Below are positions 29,026 to 36,429 of a DNA stretch of 64,000 nt, piece by piece (within the stretch, counting starts at the first letter, position 1; the number at the start of each line of letters is the position of its first letter). This DNA is from Pedobacter ginsengisoli (lineage in GTDB: Bacteria; Bacteroidota; Bacteroidia; Sphingobacteriales; Sphingobacteriaceae). Below the pieces are notes generated by a model. It saw only the letters and a list, made by a program, of their open reading frames with translations. It did no database searches and was not told the origin of the DNA. The position numbers and the translations under genes are program-made. The stretch is from NCBI RefSeq assembly GCF_002736205.1, contig NZ_CP024091.1, positions 1,674,001 through 1,738,000 on the forward strand, given 5' to 3'.

Positions 29026-30396
29026 ATGATCACAAACGAAACCATTGTTGCTTTATCTACACCACCCGGAGTGGGTGCAATAGGTGTTATACGCCTTTCA
29101 GGAAAAGATGCAATAGCTATTACAAACTCGGTTTTTAGTGGCAAGGATTTACTGGCTCAGGAATCTCATACCATACATTTTGGATTAATTAAAGATGGTA
29201 ATGCTGTTATAGATGAGGTTCTTGTGAGTTTGTTTGTTGCCCCAAAATCATATACAAAAGAAAACGTTGTCGAAATTTCTTGTCATGGTTCCAACTATAT
29301 CATTCAGCAGATTATAACGCTTTTAATAAAAAAAGGAGCAAGTGCTGCAAAACCAGGAGAGTTTACCTTAAGGGCATTTTTAAATGGGGGATTAGATTTA
29401 TCTCAGGCTGAGGCTGTTGCTGATTTGATTTCTTCAGATTCTTCTGCTGCTCATCAGGTAGCCATGAATCAGCTAAGGGGTGGTTTTAGTACAGAACTTA
29501 ACGTATTACGCGAGCAATTGATTCACTTTGCTTCGATGATAGAGTTAGAACTGGACTTTGCTGAGGAGGACGTAGAATTTGCCAACAGAGATCAGCTGCA
29601 GGAATTGATTACAAAAATCACTCTTGTATTAAATAAGTTGATTCGCTCTTTTGAGCTTGGAAATGTGATTAAACAAGGTATTAATACTGTGATTGCTGGC
29701 AGGCCAAATGCAGGAAAATCGACATTGTTAAACGCCCTTTTAAATGAAGATAGAGCGATTGTTAGTGAGATTGCCGGCACAACACGTGATACTATTGAAG
29801 AGCTTTTAAACATAAATGGTATTAATTTTAGGCTTATTGATACTGCTGGTATTCGTGAAGCTACCGATACTATTGAAGCTATTGGAGTTGAAAAAACAAT
29901 GCAAAAAATTAATCAGTCGGCACTGTTGGTATATCTGTTTGATGTTGTGAATACATCGGCAACTGAGGTTCATGATGATATTGCACGTTTGTATAAACCT
30001 GGTATTCCGTTTTTAGCTGTGGCTAATAAAATGGACCTCTCTTACAGTGATCGTTTAAAGGAGCTTAAACTTCCCTCAGATATTGCATTTATCTCTATAT
30101 CAGCAAAAGAGAATCAGCATATTGAAGAGTTGAAACAATTGCTTTATGATACGGCAGTGGGAGATAAGCTATCGGATAATCATACCATGGTAACAAATAT
30201 TAGGCACGTAGAGGCATTGCAAAAAACACAGGCAGCTTTAAGCAATGTAGCTAATGGCTTGGATAATCCGGTTACTTCAGACTTTTTAGCAATGGATATT
30301 AAGCAAGCTTTACATTACCTTGGAGAAATTACCGGACAGGTTACTACAGATGATTTGCTTGAGAATATATTTAGCAAGTTTTGTATCGGAAAGTAA
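29026..30396 (+). CDS. mnmE: tRNA modification GTPase MnmE (TrmE)
   Basis: With MnmG it installs the 5-carboxymethylaminomethyl group on wobble uridine. 456 residues, complete. N-terminal folate-binding domain (ETIVALSTPPGVGAIGVIRLSG), helical domain (GEFTLRAFLNGGLDLSQAEAVADLI), G domain with Walker A GRPNAGKSTLLNAL (residue ~224), the switch TTRDTIEE, DTAGIRE and NKMD. The C-terminus is the invariant FCIGK, whose cysteine is essential. The last 18 bases, encoding FCIGK-stop, appear to be the integration site of the downstream island; the gene stays intact after insertion. Confidence 0.97.
   Translation: MITNETIVALSTPPGVGAIGVIRLSGKDAIAITNSVFSGKDLLAQESHTIHFGLIKDGNAVIDEVLVSLFVAPKSYTKENVVEISCHGSNYIIQQIITLLIKKGASAAKPGEFTLRAFLNGGLDLSQAEAVADLISSDSSAAHQVAMNQLRGGFSTELNVLREQLIHFASMIELELDFAEEDVEFANRDQLQELITKITLVLNKLIRSFELGNVIKQGINTVIAGRPNAGKSTLLNALLNEDRAIVSEIAGTTRDTIEELLNINGINFRLIDTAGIREATDTIEAIGVEKTMQKINQSALLVYLFDVVNTSATEVHDDIARLYKPGIPFLAVANKMDLSYSDRLKELKLPSDIAFISISAKENQHIEELKQLLYDTAVGDKLSDNHTMVTNIRHVEALQKTQAALSNVANGLDNPVTSDFLAMDIKQALHYLGEITGQVTTDDLLENIFSKFCIGK
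30379..30396 (+). repeat. Attachment site attL at the 3' end of mnmE
   Basis: TTTTGTATCGGAAAGTAA encodes FCIGK-stop of mnmE. It matches 15 of 18 bases with TTCTGCATCGGGAAGTAA at 46408-46425, and all three differences are synonymous third-position changes. The same 18-bp end of trmE is the known attachment core of Salmonella genomic island SGI1. Together with the adjacent integrase this supports a site-specific junction. Confidence 0.75.
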
Positions 30397-30439
30397 CAAA
30401 CGATAAATACCGAGAAATAACAATTAATAAATAGTATTA

Positions 30440-30473
30440 AAACCCTTATAATCAACAATTATAAGGGTTTTTT
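30440..30473 (+). terminator. Intrinsic terminator downstream of mnmE
   Basis: AACCCTTATAAT (30441-30452) pairs with ATTATAAGGGTT (30458-30469), followed by a T-run to 30473; an A-run precedes it. It lies inside the island, so the element brings a terminator for the gene it enters. Confidence 0.88.
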
Positions 30474-30496
30474 GTTTATCGATGTTTTTTGATTTT

Positions 30497-30553
30497 TTTG
30501 TACCTTTCGTTAATATTTGTACCTTTATTAGGATGTTTTTAAAAAGGTACAAA
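30497..30553. repeat. Left-end integrase arm-type sites
   Basis: TTTGTACCTTT occurs at 30497-30507 and 30516-30526 in direct orientation, and as its reverse complement AAAGGTACAAA at 30543-30553. The same motif appears again at the other end of the island (46349-46370). Clustering only near the two ends is what arm-type binding sites of a tyrosine recombinase look like. Confidence 0.6.
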
Positions 30554-30588
30554 TAAATACAGTATTTTTAGTGTATCGGAGAAATGAT

Positions 30589-30638
30589 GAAACACTTTGA
30601 AACATCTGGAAACAGGTAGAAACATCCTGAAACAATTT
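30589..30638 (+). repeat. Five GAAAC repeats with exact 10-bp period
   Basis: GAAAC begins at 30589, 30599, 30609, 30619 and 30629, each followed by five variable bases. The spacing is one helical turn, placing all copies on one DNA face. The array ends four bases before the start of the small zinc/HTH protein, so it is a likely multi-protomer binding site or bent segment in the promoter/recombination region. Confidence 0.65.
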
Positions 30639-30641
30639 TGT

Positions 30642-30998
30642 ATGAGTTCAAATATCAGATTGAATAGATTCTGCGAGGAGTGTAATGCATTATTTGTCGC
30701 TAAGACTACAGTGACACGATTTTGTAGCAGGTCTTGTAATGGTAAAAATCTTAAGAACAAGATAAAACGGTTAAAGATTGAAAACAGTAATCAGGAAACT
30801 AAGAAAACTAGAGAACAACCAAAAAATGAACTTAATGGAATGGCATATTTGAGTATTCAAGACACCTGTACGTTATTAAATATAAGCAGAACTACCCTTT
30901 GGAGATTGCTTAACCAAGAAGTTATTAAAGCCTACAAATTGGGTGGCCGTAAAATTATTAAACGAGAAGAAATCGATAAATTATTTGTCAACCTATGA
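30642..30998 (+). CDS. Small zinc-finger plus helix-turn-helix protein (excisionase-like)
   Basis: 118 residues from ATG 30642 (MSSNIRLNRFCEEC). An upstream in-frame ATG at 30597 would put the start inside the GAAAC repeat array and is less likely. The N-terminus holds a four-cysteine zinc site (FCEECNALFVAKTTVTRFCSRSC). The C-terminus is a MerR/excisionase-type HTH (YLSIQDTCTLLNISRTTLWRLL, then EVIKAYKLGGRKIIKREEIDKLF). It overlaps the integrase start by 4 bp, so the two are translationally coupled. It probably acts as recombination directionality factor or regulator of the integrase. Confidence 0.75.
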   Translation: MSSNIRLNRFCEECNALFVAKTTVTRFCSRSCNGKNLKNKIKRLKIENSNQETKKTREQPKNELNGMAYLSIQDTCTLLNISRTTLWRLLNQEVIKAYKLGGRKIIKREEIDKLFVNL

Positions 30999-32122
30999 AA
31001 CAGAACCGCACAGTTAAATTAAGAGAGAAAAAATTAAATGATGGTCGATTGAGCCTTTATTTAGATTTTTATCCTCCCGTTTACATTCCTGAGACTGGAA
31101 AAGAAACCCGAAGAGAGTTTTTAAAAATTTACCTGTTTGAGAAACCGATAAATGCCATTCAAAAAGAGCATAATCATGTATGTAAAACAAAGGCAGAAAG
31201 CATTCGTGCTGAAAGAAGTTTGCAGTTCATCAATAAAAGCTTTGATTTTACCGACCGTTTATCTTCTAAAATGGATTTTCTTGCCTATTTCGAGCAAAAG
31301 GTTAAGAAACGTAATTCTTCAAAAGGAAATGCTGATAACTGGTTTGGCTCATTTAAATATTTGAAGCTTTATACTGGTGGCAAATGCACATTTGGTGATG
31401 TAGATGAAAGATTTTGCGAGGGTTTTAAAGAATTTTTAAAAAATGTAAAATCACTTAAATCTGAAACGGCAGGTTTGGCTCAAAACTCCCAGTATAGCTA
31501 TTTTAACAAGTTCAGGGCTTGTGTTAAAGAAGCTTTTGAAGAACGTCTATTTTCTATCAACCCCATTCTTAGGGTAAAAGGAATTCCCCAGGGCGAAAGT
31601 GAAAGAGAATATTTAACTTTTGAAGAGCTGAAAGCACTTTTTGAAACAGATTGTGAACCAAATGTTTTAAAAAGAGCATCTATATTTTGTGCTTTGACAG
31701 GTTTAAGATGGTCAGATATGATTAAACTTACTTGGAAAGAAGTACAACATTCCGAGCAAGACGGATATTTTATTCGTTTTACTCAACAAAAAACCAGTTC
31801 TAATGAAACTTTGCCCATTGCCGAACAAGCTTATGAGCAATTAGGAGAACGAGGTAATTTAGAAGATAGAATTTTTAAAGGCTTGAAATATTCGGCTTAT
31901 ACGAATGTGCAATTATCTCGGTGGGTTATGAGTGCTGGAATAACCAAAAAGATCACTTTCCATTGTTTCAGGCATACTTACGCTACTTTACAATTAACAA
32001 TGGGTACAGATATTTATACGGTATCAAAGCTGTTAGGACATAGGCATTTAAAAACGACAGAAGTATATGCAAAAGTGATAGATAAAAAGAAAGTAGATGC
32101 CTCAAAACGTATTGTATTGTAG
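30995..32122 (+). CDS. int: Tyrosine recombinase / phage-type integrase
   Basis: 375 residues. An N-terminal arm-binding region is followed by a SAM-like core-binding domain (residues ~90-190) and a catalytic domain. Catalytic residues are visible: Arg in CALTGLRWSDMIKL (residue ~236), Lys in TQQKTSSNETLPI, His-x-x-Arg in HCFRHTYATLQL, His in KLLGHRHLKTTEVYA and the nucleophile Tyr in TEVYAKVID. This is the Bacteroidetes-type integrase and is distinct from the SGI1 integrase in appearance, yet it sits at the same mnmE site. It is expected to recombine the FCIGK-stop cores. Confidence 0.95.
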   Translation: MKQNRTVKLREKKLNDGRLSLYLDFYPPVYIPETGKETRREFLKIYLFEKPINAIQKEHNHVCKTKAESIRAERSLQFINKSFDFTDRLSSKMDFLAYFEQKVKKRNSSKGNADNWFGSFKYLKLYTGGKCTFGDVDERFCEGFKEFLKNVKSLKSETAGLAQNSQYSYFNKFRACVKEAFEERLFSINPILRVKGIPQGESEREYLTFEELKALFETDCEPNVLKRASIFCALTGLRWSDMIKLTWKEVQHSEQDGYFIRFTQQKTSSNETLPIAEQAYEQLGERGNLEDRIFKGLKYSAYTNVQLSRWVMSAGITKKITFHCFRHTYATLQLTMGTDIYTVSKLLGHRHLKTTEVYAKVIDKKKVDASKRIVL

Positions 32123-32124
32123 TT

Positions 32125-32979
32125 ATGAGGCAAATTATTCTAAAGCAAAATAAAAACCTTAAATATCTTCCATTGGCTTTTAATAATAACATTAAAGCAG
32201 TTAATGAGGAATTAGAGGCTGGACATTCTAAGCTTTATGTTTTTCAAGTACAGTATATTAATGATGTACTATTTAGTGTAAACAGAGAAATAAATGCAGA
32301 AAACATTTACGAACTGTTTGGCGCACAAATAGAAATGTTGCTTGATATTCTTAAATATATAAATGAAAGCATAGAGGTCTACGAACGGTACGAATTGCTC
32401 AAAGGTTTTATTGCCGAATATGAACTCATAAAGCAATTGGCAACTAAACCCGTTTTTGATATACTTAACCACCACATTGATTTTATGGGTAACGAGTTAA
32501 TCCCGTTGGTAAATAATCACATTGAGCGGATTGATGAAGAACTGAAAATCAAGAATCACAAAAGTTTTGTTAGAAAAAATCTGATAGATAAAGGTGTAGT
32601 GGCGTTTACAACAGGTGTTAATGATGTAGAAATTAAAGGAATTTTGGCATTTCTCAAGCTAAAGTGCGCAAAGGAAGCGGATTTTTTAGCACTTGAAAAT
32701 GAACTTTCAAATAATACTAAATCGCATCCAGAATTTTATAACTTAAAAAATGTTACTCCTGACGATATGATCCTATTTTTTAAAATTATGCAATACAGGC
32801 AGATCTTATCCAAAATTACCAATAAGGATTTATCTAAGTGGCTACACAGAAAATTCAGGTATTTTAAAAACGGGGATTACCTCATTGGACAGTCTCAAAG
32901 GACAACGCTTGATAAGTTGAACGTTAAATTGACAGCAAAAGAAAAAATAAAAGAATTGAATATCCATTTCAAAAAATAA
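32125..32979 (+). CDS. Unknown island protein, mostly helical
   Basis: 284 residues starting 2 bp after the integrase stop, so likely co-transcribed. No family recognised. The sequence is rich in Leu, Ile, Lys and Glu with long predicted helices (NIYELFGAQIEMLLDILKYI; YERYELLKGFIAEYELIKQL) and a basic C-terminal part (SKWLHRKFRYFKNG and RTTLDKLNVKLTAKEKIKEL). There is no signal peptide, membrane helix or catalytic motif. Its position between integrase and excisionase-like gene suggests an accessory role in element maintenance; this is inference only. Confidence 0.7.
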   Translation: MRQIILKQNKNLKYLPLAFNNNIKAVNEELEAGHSKLYVFQVQYINDVLFSVNREINAENIYELFGAQIEMLLDILKYINESIEVYERYELLKGFIAEYELIKQLATKPVFDILNHHIDFMGNELIPLVNNHIERIDEELKIKNHKSFVRKNLIDKGVVAFTTGVNDVEIKGILAFLKLKCAKEADFLALENELSNNTKSHPEFYNLKNVTPDDMILFFKIMQYRQILSKITNKDLSKWLHRKFRYFKNGDYLIGQSQRTTLDKLNVKLTAKEKIKELNIHFKK

Positions 32980-33073
32980 TTAAAACTTACGTGTTATGGC
33001 GATGCACGTAAGTTCTGAGGCTTACTTTGTGATATTAATAAATACTTATTATTCATCACATAAATGAAGCCTT

Positions 33074-33418
33074 ATGAACGATTTAATGTTAACATCCATA
33101 AGAAAGGAAGAACTATCGGCAATGATAGAAAACAGTGTAAGAAAAGTTCTTTCAGAAACCCCATCCTCGAATTCTGAAGAAAAGCCACAAGATTTTTTAA
33201 GTATCGAAGAAGCATCCAAATTCCTTAATCTTGCTAAAGCAACGGTTTATACATTAACCTCCGCAGGGAAAATACCAGTCATTAAGAAAGGTAAAAGACT
33301 ATATTTTACTAAACAGGAATTAATGGACTGGTTGAAAAAAGGTCGTAAAAAAACAATTGAAGAGATTGAAGAAGAAGCGACCCAGTATGTTTTAAAAAAT
33401 AAATATACTTCAAGGTAG
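33074..33418 (+). CDS. Helix-turn-helix (excisionase/MerR-type) DNA-binding protein
   Basis: 114 residues. The HTH_17-type domain occupies residues ~42-95: DFLSIEEASKFLNLAKATVY, TLTSAGKIPVIKKGKRLYFT, KQELMDWLKKG. The N-terminus (EELSAMIENSVRKVLSE) is a short helix common to this Bacteroidetes ICE family, and the tail is charged. Such proteins precede the primase-helicase gene in many integrative elements. They are candidates for Xis or for controlling replication genes. The start at 33074 gives the family-like N-terminus. Confidence 0.85.
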   Translation: MNDLMLTSIRKEELSAMIENSVRKVLSETPSSNSEEKPQDFLSIEEASKFLNLAKATVYTLTSAGKIPVIKKGKRLYFTKQELMDWLKKGRKKTIEEIEEEATQYVLKNKYTSR

Positions 33419-33485
33419 GAATACATATTTTCTTTTTGCTGTAATCACAGCTCCAACTCAATTTCAAATATTTTTATTTATCAAT

Positions 33486-34688
33486 ATGGAACATTCGAAT
33501 TACGTTCGAGTAGGTACTTCGTATCTAAAAATTTCTCATAAACCGCTTTCAACAGGAGATACCATGAAAGTTTTAATTCCGTGGAATATCGAAACCATTA
33601 TTCGTGATCACGGCAAAGATATTGTTGCCGAAATTCCAAAATATGATGGATGGTGCATTGTGCCAGAACATTTACATTATCAGAAGGAAATTAAAGGGTA
33701 TTTAAACCGATACGAGGAAATACCACATTTACCAAAACAAGGAGATTGTGTTAAAATATTAGAATTCATAGAACACATTTTTCAAGAGCAATATGAATTA
33801 GGCTTAGATTACATCCAATTGCTTTATCAAAAACCTAATCAAACTTTGCCAGTGCTATGTTTGGTATCAGAGGAAAGAGAAACTGGTAAAACTACATTCT
33901 TAAATTTTTTGAAGAAGATATTTGCAGGTAACATGACTTATAATTCGAACAGCGACTTTAGGTCAAATTTTAATATCGATTGGCTAAATAAATTAATAAT
34001 TGCTGTAGATGAAGTGCTTTTGGATAGAAAGGAAGATGCAGAACGTATTAAAAATCTAAGTACTGCTAAATCATTTAAAGCAGAAGCAAAGGGGCAAGAT
34101 AAGTTTGAGGTTGAATTTTTTGGCAAGTTTATTTTGTGCAGTAACAATGAAGAAAATTTTATCATTATAGATCCTTTAGAAATTCGTTATTGGGTAAGGA
34201 AAATAAGTCCTATAAAGCAAAAAAGACCAAATTTGCTAAAAGAATTGCAAGATGAAATCCCACAGTTTTTAAATTTTCTAAATGAACGTAAGCTTAGCAC
34301 TTCAAATACAGGCAGAATGTGGTTTACAGCGGAACAGATAAATACCTCAGCGTTGCGGAAAATTAAATCGCAGTTCGTTGATAAAGTTGAAATAGAGCTA
34401 CTGGAGATCATAAAAGGAATAATGGAAAACAAAGAATTGAACGAAATGTGCTTTACTAATTCTAATATTCAATCTCTGCTCCAAAGAGCCAATTTCCGTG
34501 TGGGTAGAACTGGAGTTAGGAAAATAATAGAAACCAAGTGGAAATTAAACCAATACCCCAATGCTTCAAATTATACCTCCTACCAGTATGACACATCGGG
34601 TTTCTTATTAGAGTACCAAGATAAAGGCAGATATTATAAAATTACTAAAGAGCAACTGGAGCAAATTTTTGTAGATATGTTGACTTAG
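33486..34688 (+). CDS. Primase-helicase (DUF5906-like, P-loop) replication protein
   Basis: 400 residues. The central P-loop domain (residues ~120-240) has Walker A VSEERETGKTTFLNFLKKIF, Walker B LIIAVDEVLLDRKED and a later SNNEENFIIIDPLEIRYWVRKI arginine/sensor segment, as in phage-like superfamily 3 helicases. No clear primase active site is visible, so it may be a helicase only. It is followed by a 0.5-kb AT-rich non-coding region that could be its origin. This would let the excised island replicate or be processed during transfer. Confidence 0.75.
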   Translation: MEHSNYVRVGTSYLKISHKPLSTGDTMKVLIPWNIETIIRDHGKDIVAEIPKYDGWCIVPEHLHYQKEIKGYLNRYEEIPHLPKQGDCVKILEFIEHIFQEQYELGLDYIQLLYQKPNQTLPVLCLVSEERETGKTTFLNFLKKIFAGNMTYNSNSDFRSNFNIDWLNKLIIAVDEVLLDRKEDAERIKNLSTAKSFKAEAKGQDKFEVEFFGKFILCSNNEENFIIIDPLEIRYWVRKISPIKQKRPNLLKELQDEIPQFLNFLNERKLSTSNTGRMWFTAEQINTSALRKIKSQFVDKVEIELLEIIKGIMENKELNEMCFTNSNIQSLLQRANFRVGRTGVRKIIETKWKLNQYPNASNYTSYQYDTSGFLLEYQDKGRYYKITKEQLEQIFVDMLT

Positions 34689-35185
34689 TGGGTCAAATGA
34701 TTGATTTTTAATTTATTATGAAGTCAACATTTAATCAACAATTGGTAAACAAATAAAAAAAGGTTGACAATATAAATTCGTGAATAATCAAATGTTGACC
34801 AAAAGTTTACTGAATGTTTACTATTTAACTTATTGATTAGTAATTATTTAAATGGATTAGTAAACAAATCAACAAAAATAAAGGGATTTGTACGCATAGG
34901 TACAACAAAAAGAAAAATAGAATGCAGTGGCCTGTTGTTTTATAACAATATACGCATATATAGCTATCTGAATATGTGTATATAGATATATACGTATAGA
35001 TGTATATACGTAAGGATTCTTACAGGCGGAAATAGGCTTGTTTTCTATTGTTGTTTTTCACATTGCAAGATGTGTTTTTGTACGGTGGAAAACCTCCCAA
35101 AAACATACTTGCCTAAAACTTGAAATTCAAGTTTCAGGATAAGAAAAACTCGCAACTCGTTTTTTAATATTAATATTTAAATGGT
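34689..35185. other. AT-rich repeat region, possible replication origin or oriT
   Basis: No gene. It contains an inverted repeat GTCAACATTTAAT (34723-34735) / ATCAAATGTTGAC (34787-34799) with one mismatch, several GTAAAC/GTTTAC copies (34745, 34805, 34816, 34860), a TATACG/CGTATA-rich stretch at about 34948-35012, and a near-perfect palindrome AAACTTGAA-A-TTCAAGTTT at 35116-35134. It lies between the primase-helicase and the MobC-like gene, the usual place for an origin or transfer origin. Confidence 0.5.
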
Positions 35186-35623
35186 ATGGCAAGAAACATT
35201 GGTGGAAGACCAAAGGTGTTAACTGGTAAAAGAGATAGAAGAATTGAAATAAGGTTGACGGAACAAGAATTGATCATTCTTCAAAGATTAGAAAATGAAA
35301 CTCATATTTCCCGCTCTTGTTTGTTTATTAAAAGAATCTTGTACCAGCAAGATTTTTTTGTGACTACCGATGTTCTAAAAGAGCTGGCATCCGTAGGGCA
35401 AGAAATTGGTCGAATTGGTGTAAACATAAATCAAATGGCTAAACACTGTAATACAGTTATCAAGAGCCAAAGCTTAAACCCTAAAATTACCGAAGAGTTT
35501 AATAAATTAATGCAGGAATTTTTGAGCGAAGAGAAAGAGATAAATAAACTATTTCGTCAGATGTACAGAACAATGGCAAAACCGAAAGGTACTAAAGCGG
35601 TAATTCAGGAAAGAAATCCTTGA
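35186..35623 (+). CDS. MobC-like relaxosome accessory protein, orphan
   Basis: 145 residues. N-terminal ribbon-helix-helix-like region (RRIEIRLTEQELIILQRLE), then the family segment LASVGQEIGRIGVNINQMAKHCN (residues ~73-95) and a C-terminal helix. It is clearly homologous to the 136-residue MobA/C protein at 49804-50214, which shares ELGRIGNNINQLARYAN. Such proteins bind oriT and load a relaxase. In this island no relaxase follows: the next genes are an antisense XRE regulator and defence genes. The mobilization unit therefore seems to have lost its relaxase. Confidence 0.85.
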   Translation: MARNIGGRPKVLTGKRDRRIEIRLTEQELIILQRLENETHISRSCLFIKRILYQQDFFVTTDVLKELASVGQEIGRIGVNINQMAKHCNTVIKSQSLNPKITEEFNKLMQEFLSEEKEINKLFRQMYRTMAKPKGTKAVIQERNP

Positions 35624-35834
35624 TAGAGCAGTTTAAAATCGTCGCTAATCTATTTAAATGACTTAGGTTATACTTTGCTCGGTATTTTGGACTTTCGATA
35701 TGACCAATAAATCCTACTGATAGATCAAGAGCTAAAGCCAGGTCTGCTTGTGAAATACCAGCAGCGATTCTTAATTCACGCACCTTGTTAATTACATAAA
35801 TATCAATTTCTGATTTTAAAAGTGCCTTGCTCAT
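35592..35834 (-). CDS. XRE family HTH regulator
   Basis: 80 residues from the ATG at 35834 (MSKALLKSEID); a further in-frame start 24 bp upstream is less likely. It is a complete HTH_3 domain: INKVRELRIAAGISQADLAL, then ALDLSVGFIGHIESPKYRAK and LSHLNRLATILNCSIKDFFP. The 3' end overlaps the end of the MobC-like gene by 32 bp in antisense. It is divergent from a small membrane protein gene, with palindromic sequence between them, and looks like a self-regulating repressor. It might control that gene or the nearby defence genes. Confidence 0.85.
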   Translation of the reverse strand: MSKALLKSEIDIYVINKVRELRIAAGISQADLALALDLSVGFIGHIESPKYRAKYNLSHLNRLATILNCSIKDFFPELPL

Positions 35835-35863
35835 TGCCGTGCAAGAACGGAAAAGCAATTTTT

Positions 35864-35911
35864 TTAAACACCTATGCAGGTATAAGTAAAATTTGTATAT
35901 TTACTATTCAA
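35864..35911. promoter_or_regulatory. Candidate operator between XRE gene and small membrane protein
   Basis: Two dyads lie in the 86-bp divergent gap: ACCT-atgc-AGGT at about 35869-35880, and AGTAAA with its complement TTTACT spaced by nine bases at about 35885-35906. Their position between divergent promoters fits a binding site for the XRE protein. Confidence 0.45.
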
Positions 35912-35920
35912 TACGTATTT

Positions 35921-36133
35921 ATGACGGTTTTCGGTAAATTTATATTAGCATCGGTCATCAGTTTCTTTTGCATGGTTGGAGCATTAGGGAGTAGGCATCC
36001 TGTTTTCCTAATTGCATTGGCTATGCTTTGTTGGATTATATTTGCATGGTCTGTTTCTTCAGGCAGTAAACGCAAACAGCAAAATAAAAAAGATTTTGAC
36101 GAGTTTATGAAGTTTAAAAAAAGAGGTTATTAA
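35921..36133 (+). CDS. Small membrane protein
   Basis: 70 residues from ATG 35921. Two hydrophobic helices, residues ~6-23 (FILASVISFFCMVGALG) and ~27-45 (VFLIALAMLCWIIFAWSV), precede a very basic tail (SGSKRKQQNKKDFDEFMKFKKRGY). No family recognised. It is divergent from the XRE gene and followed after 9 bp by a 73-residue acidic protein; the pair could be a regulator-controlled small operon. A toxin-like role is conceivable but has no direct support. Confidence 0.6.
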   Translation: MTVFGKFILASVISFFCMVGALGSRHPVFLIALAMLCWIIFAWSVSSGSKRKQQNKKDFDEFMKFKKRGY

Positions 36134-36142
36134 TTCTTATTT

Positions 36143-36364
36143 TTGAGTATGCCTGAAACACTAAACATCAAGAACAATGGTTCTGTTGCCTACATTCGTA
36201 TAAGCGAACTATCACAACACGAACAAGAACTATTTAGAAAGTGGCTTCTAGCCGATGGGCAAACACGCCCTGTCATAGAGGAAGAAACTGATCCGCTGGA
36301 TTGTGCCTATCCTTGGGATTATGAGTTATGGAAATCAAATCCAAATGCTACTCATTTGCTTTAA
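36143..36364 (+). CDS. Small acidic protein of mobile elements
   Basis: 73 residues, starting 9 bp after the small membrane protein gene. The sequence has an early beta segment (LNIKNNGSVAYIRISELS), a short helix (HEQELFRKWLLADGQ) and an acidic C-terminal part (IEEETDPLDCAYPWDYELW). I have the impression that similar small proteins recur near mobilization genes in Bacteroidetes, but no function is known to me. An in-frame ATG two codons later is an alternative start. Confidence 0.6.
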   Translation: MSMPETLNIKNNGSVAYIRISELSQHEQELFRKWLLADGQTRPVIEEETDPLDCAYPWDYELWKSNPNATHLL

Positions 36365-36429
36365 GTTGATTTTTTCTTTTTGCTGTAATTTAAAAAGCAA
36401 CATCATTTTTTTTAAAAAATAAAGTTTTG

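Noticed and set aside
30571..30586. A second att-like sequence (GTGTATCGGAGAAATG) near the mnmE end
   Set aside because: It shares only TGTATCGGA with the core, lacks the AAGTAA end and is not mirrored at the right end; treated as coincidence.
35592..35834. XRE protein as controller (C) protein of the type IIG enzyme
   Set aside because: C proteins normally sit directly before the nuclease gene with C-boxes. This gene is 1.9 kb away with an opposing NERD gene between, and no shared box was seen.
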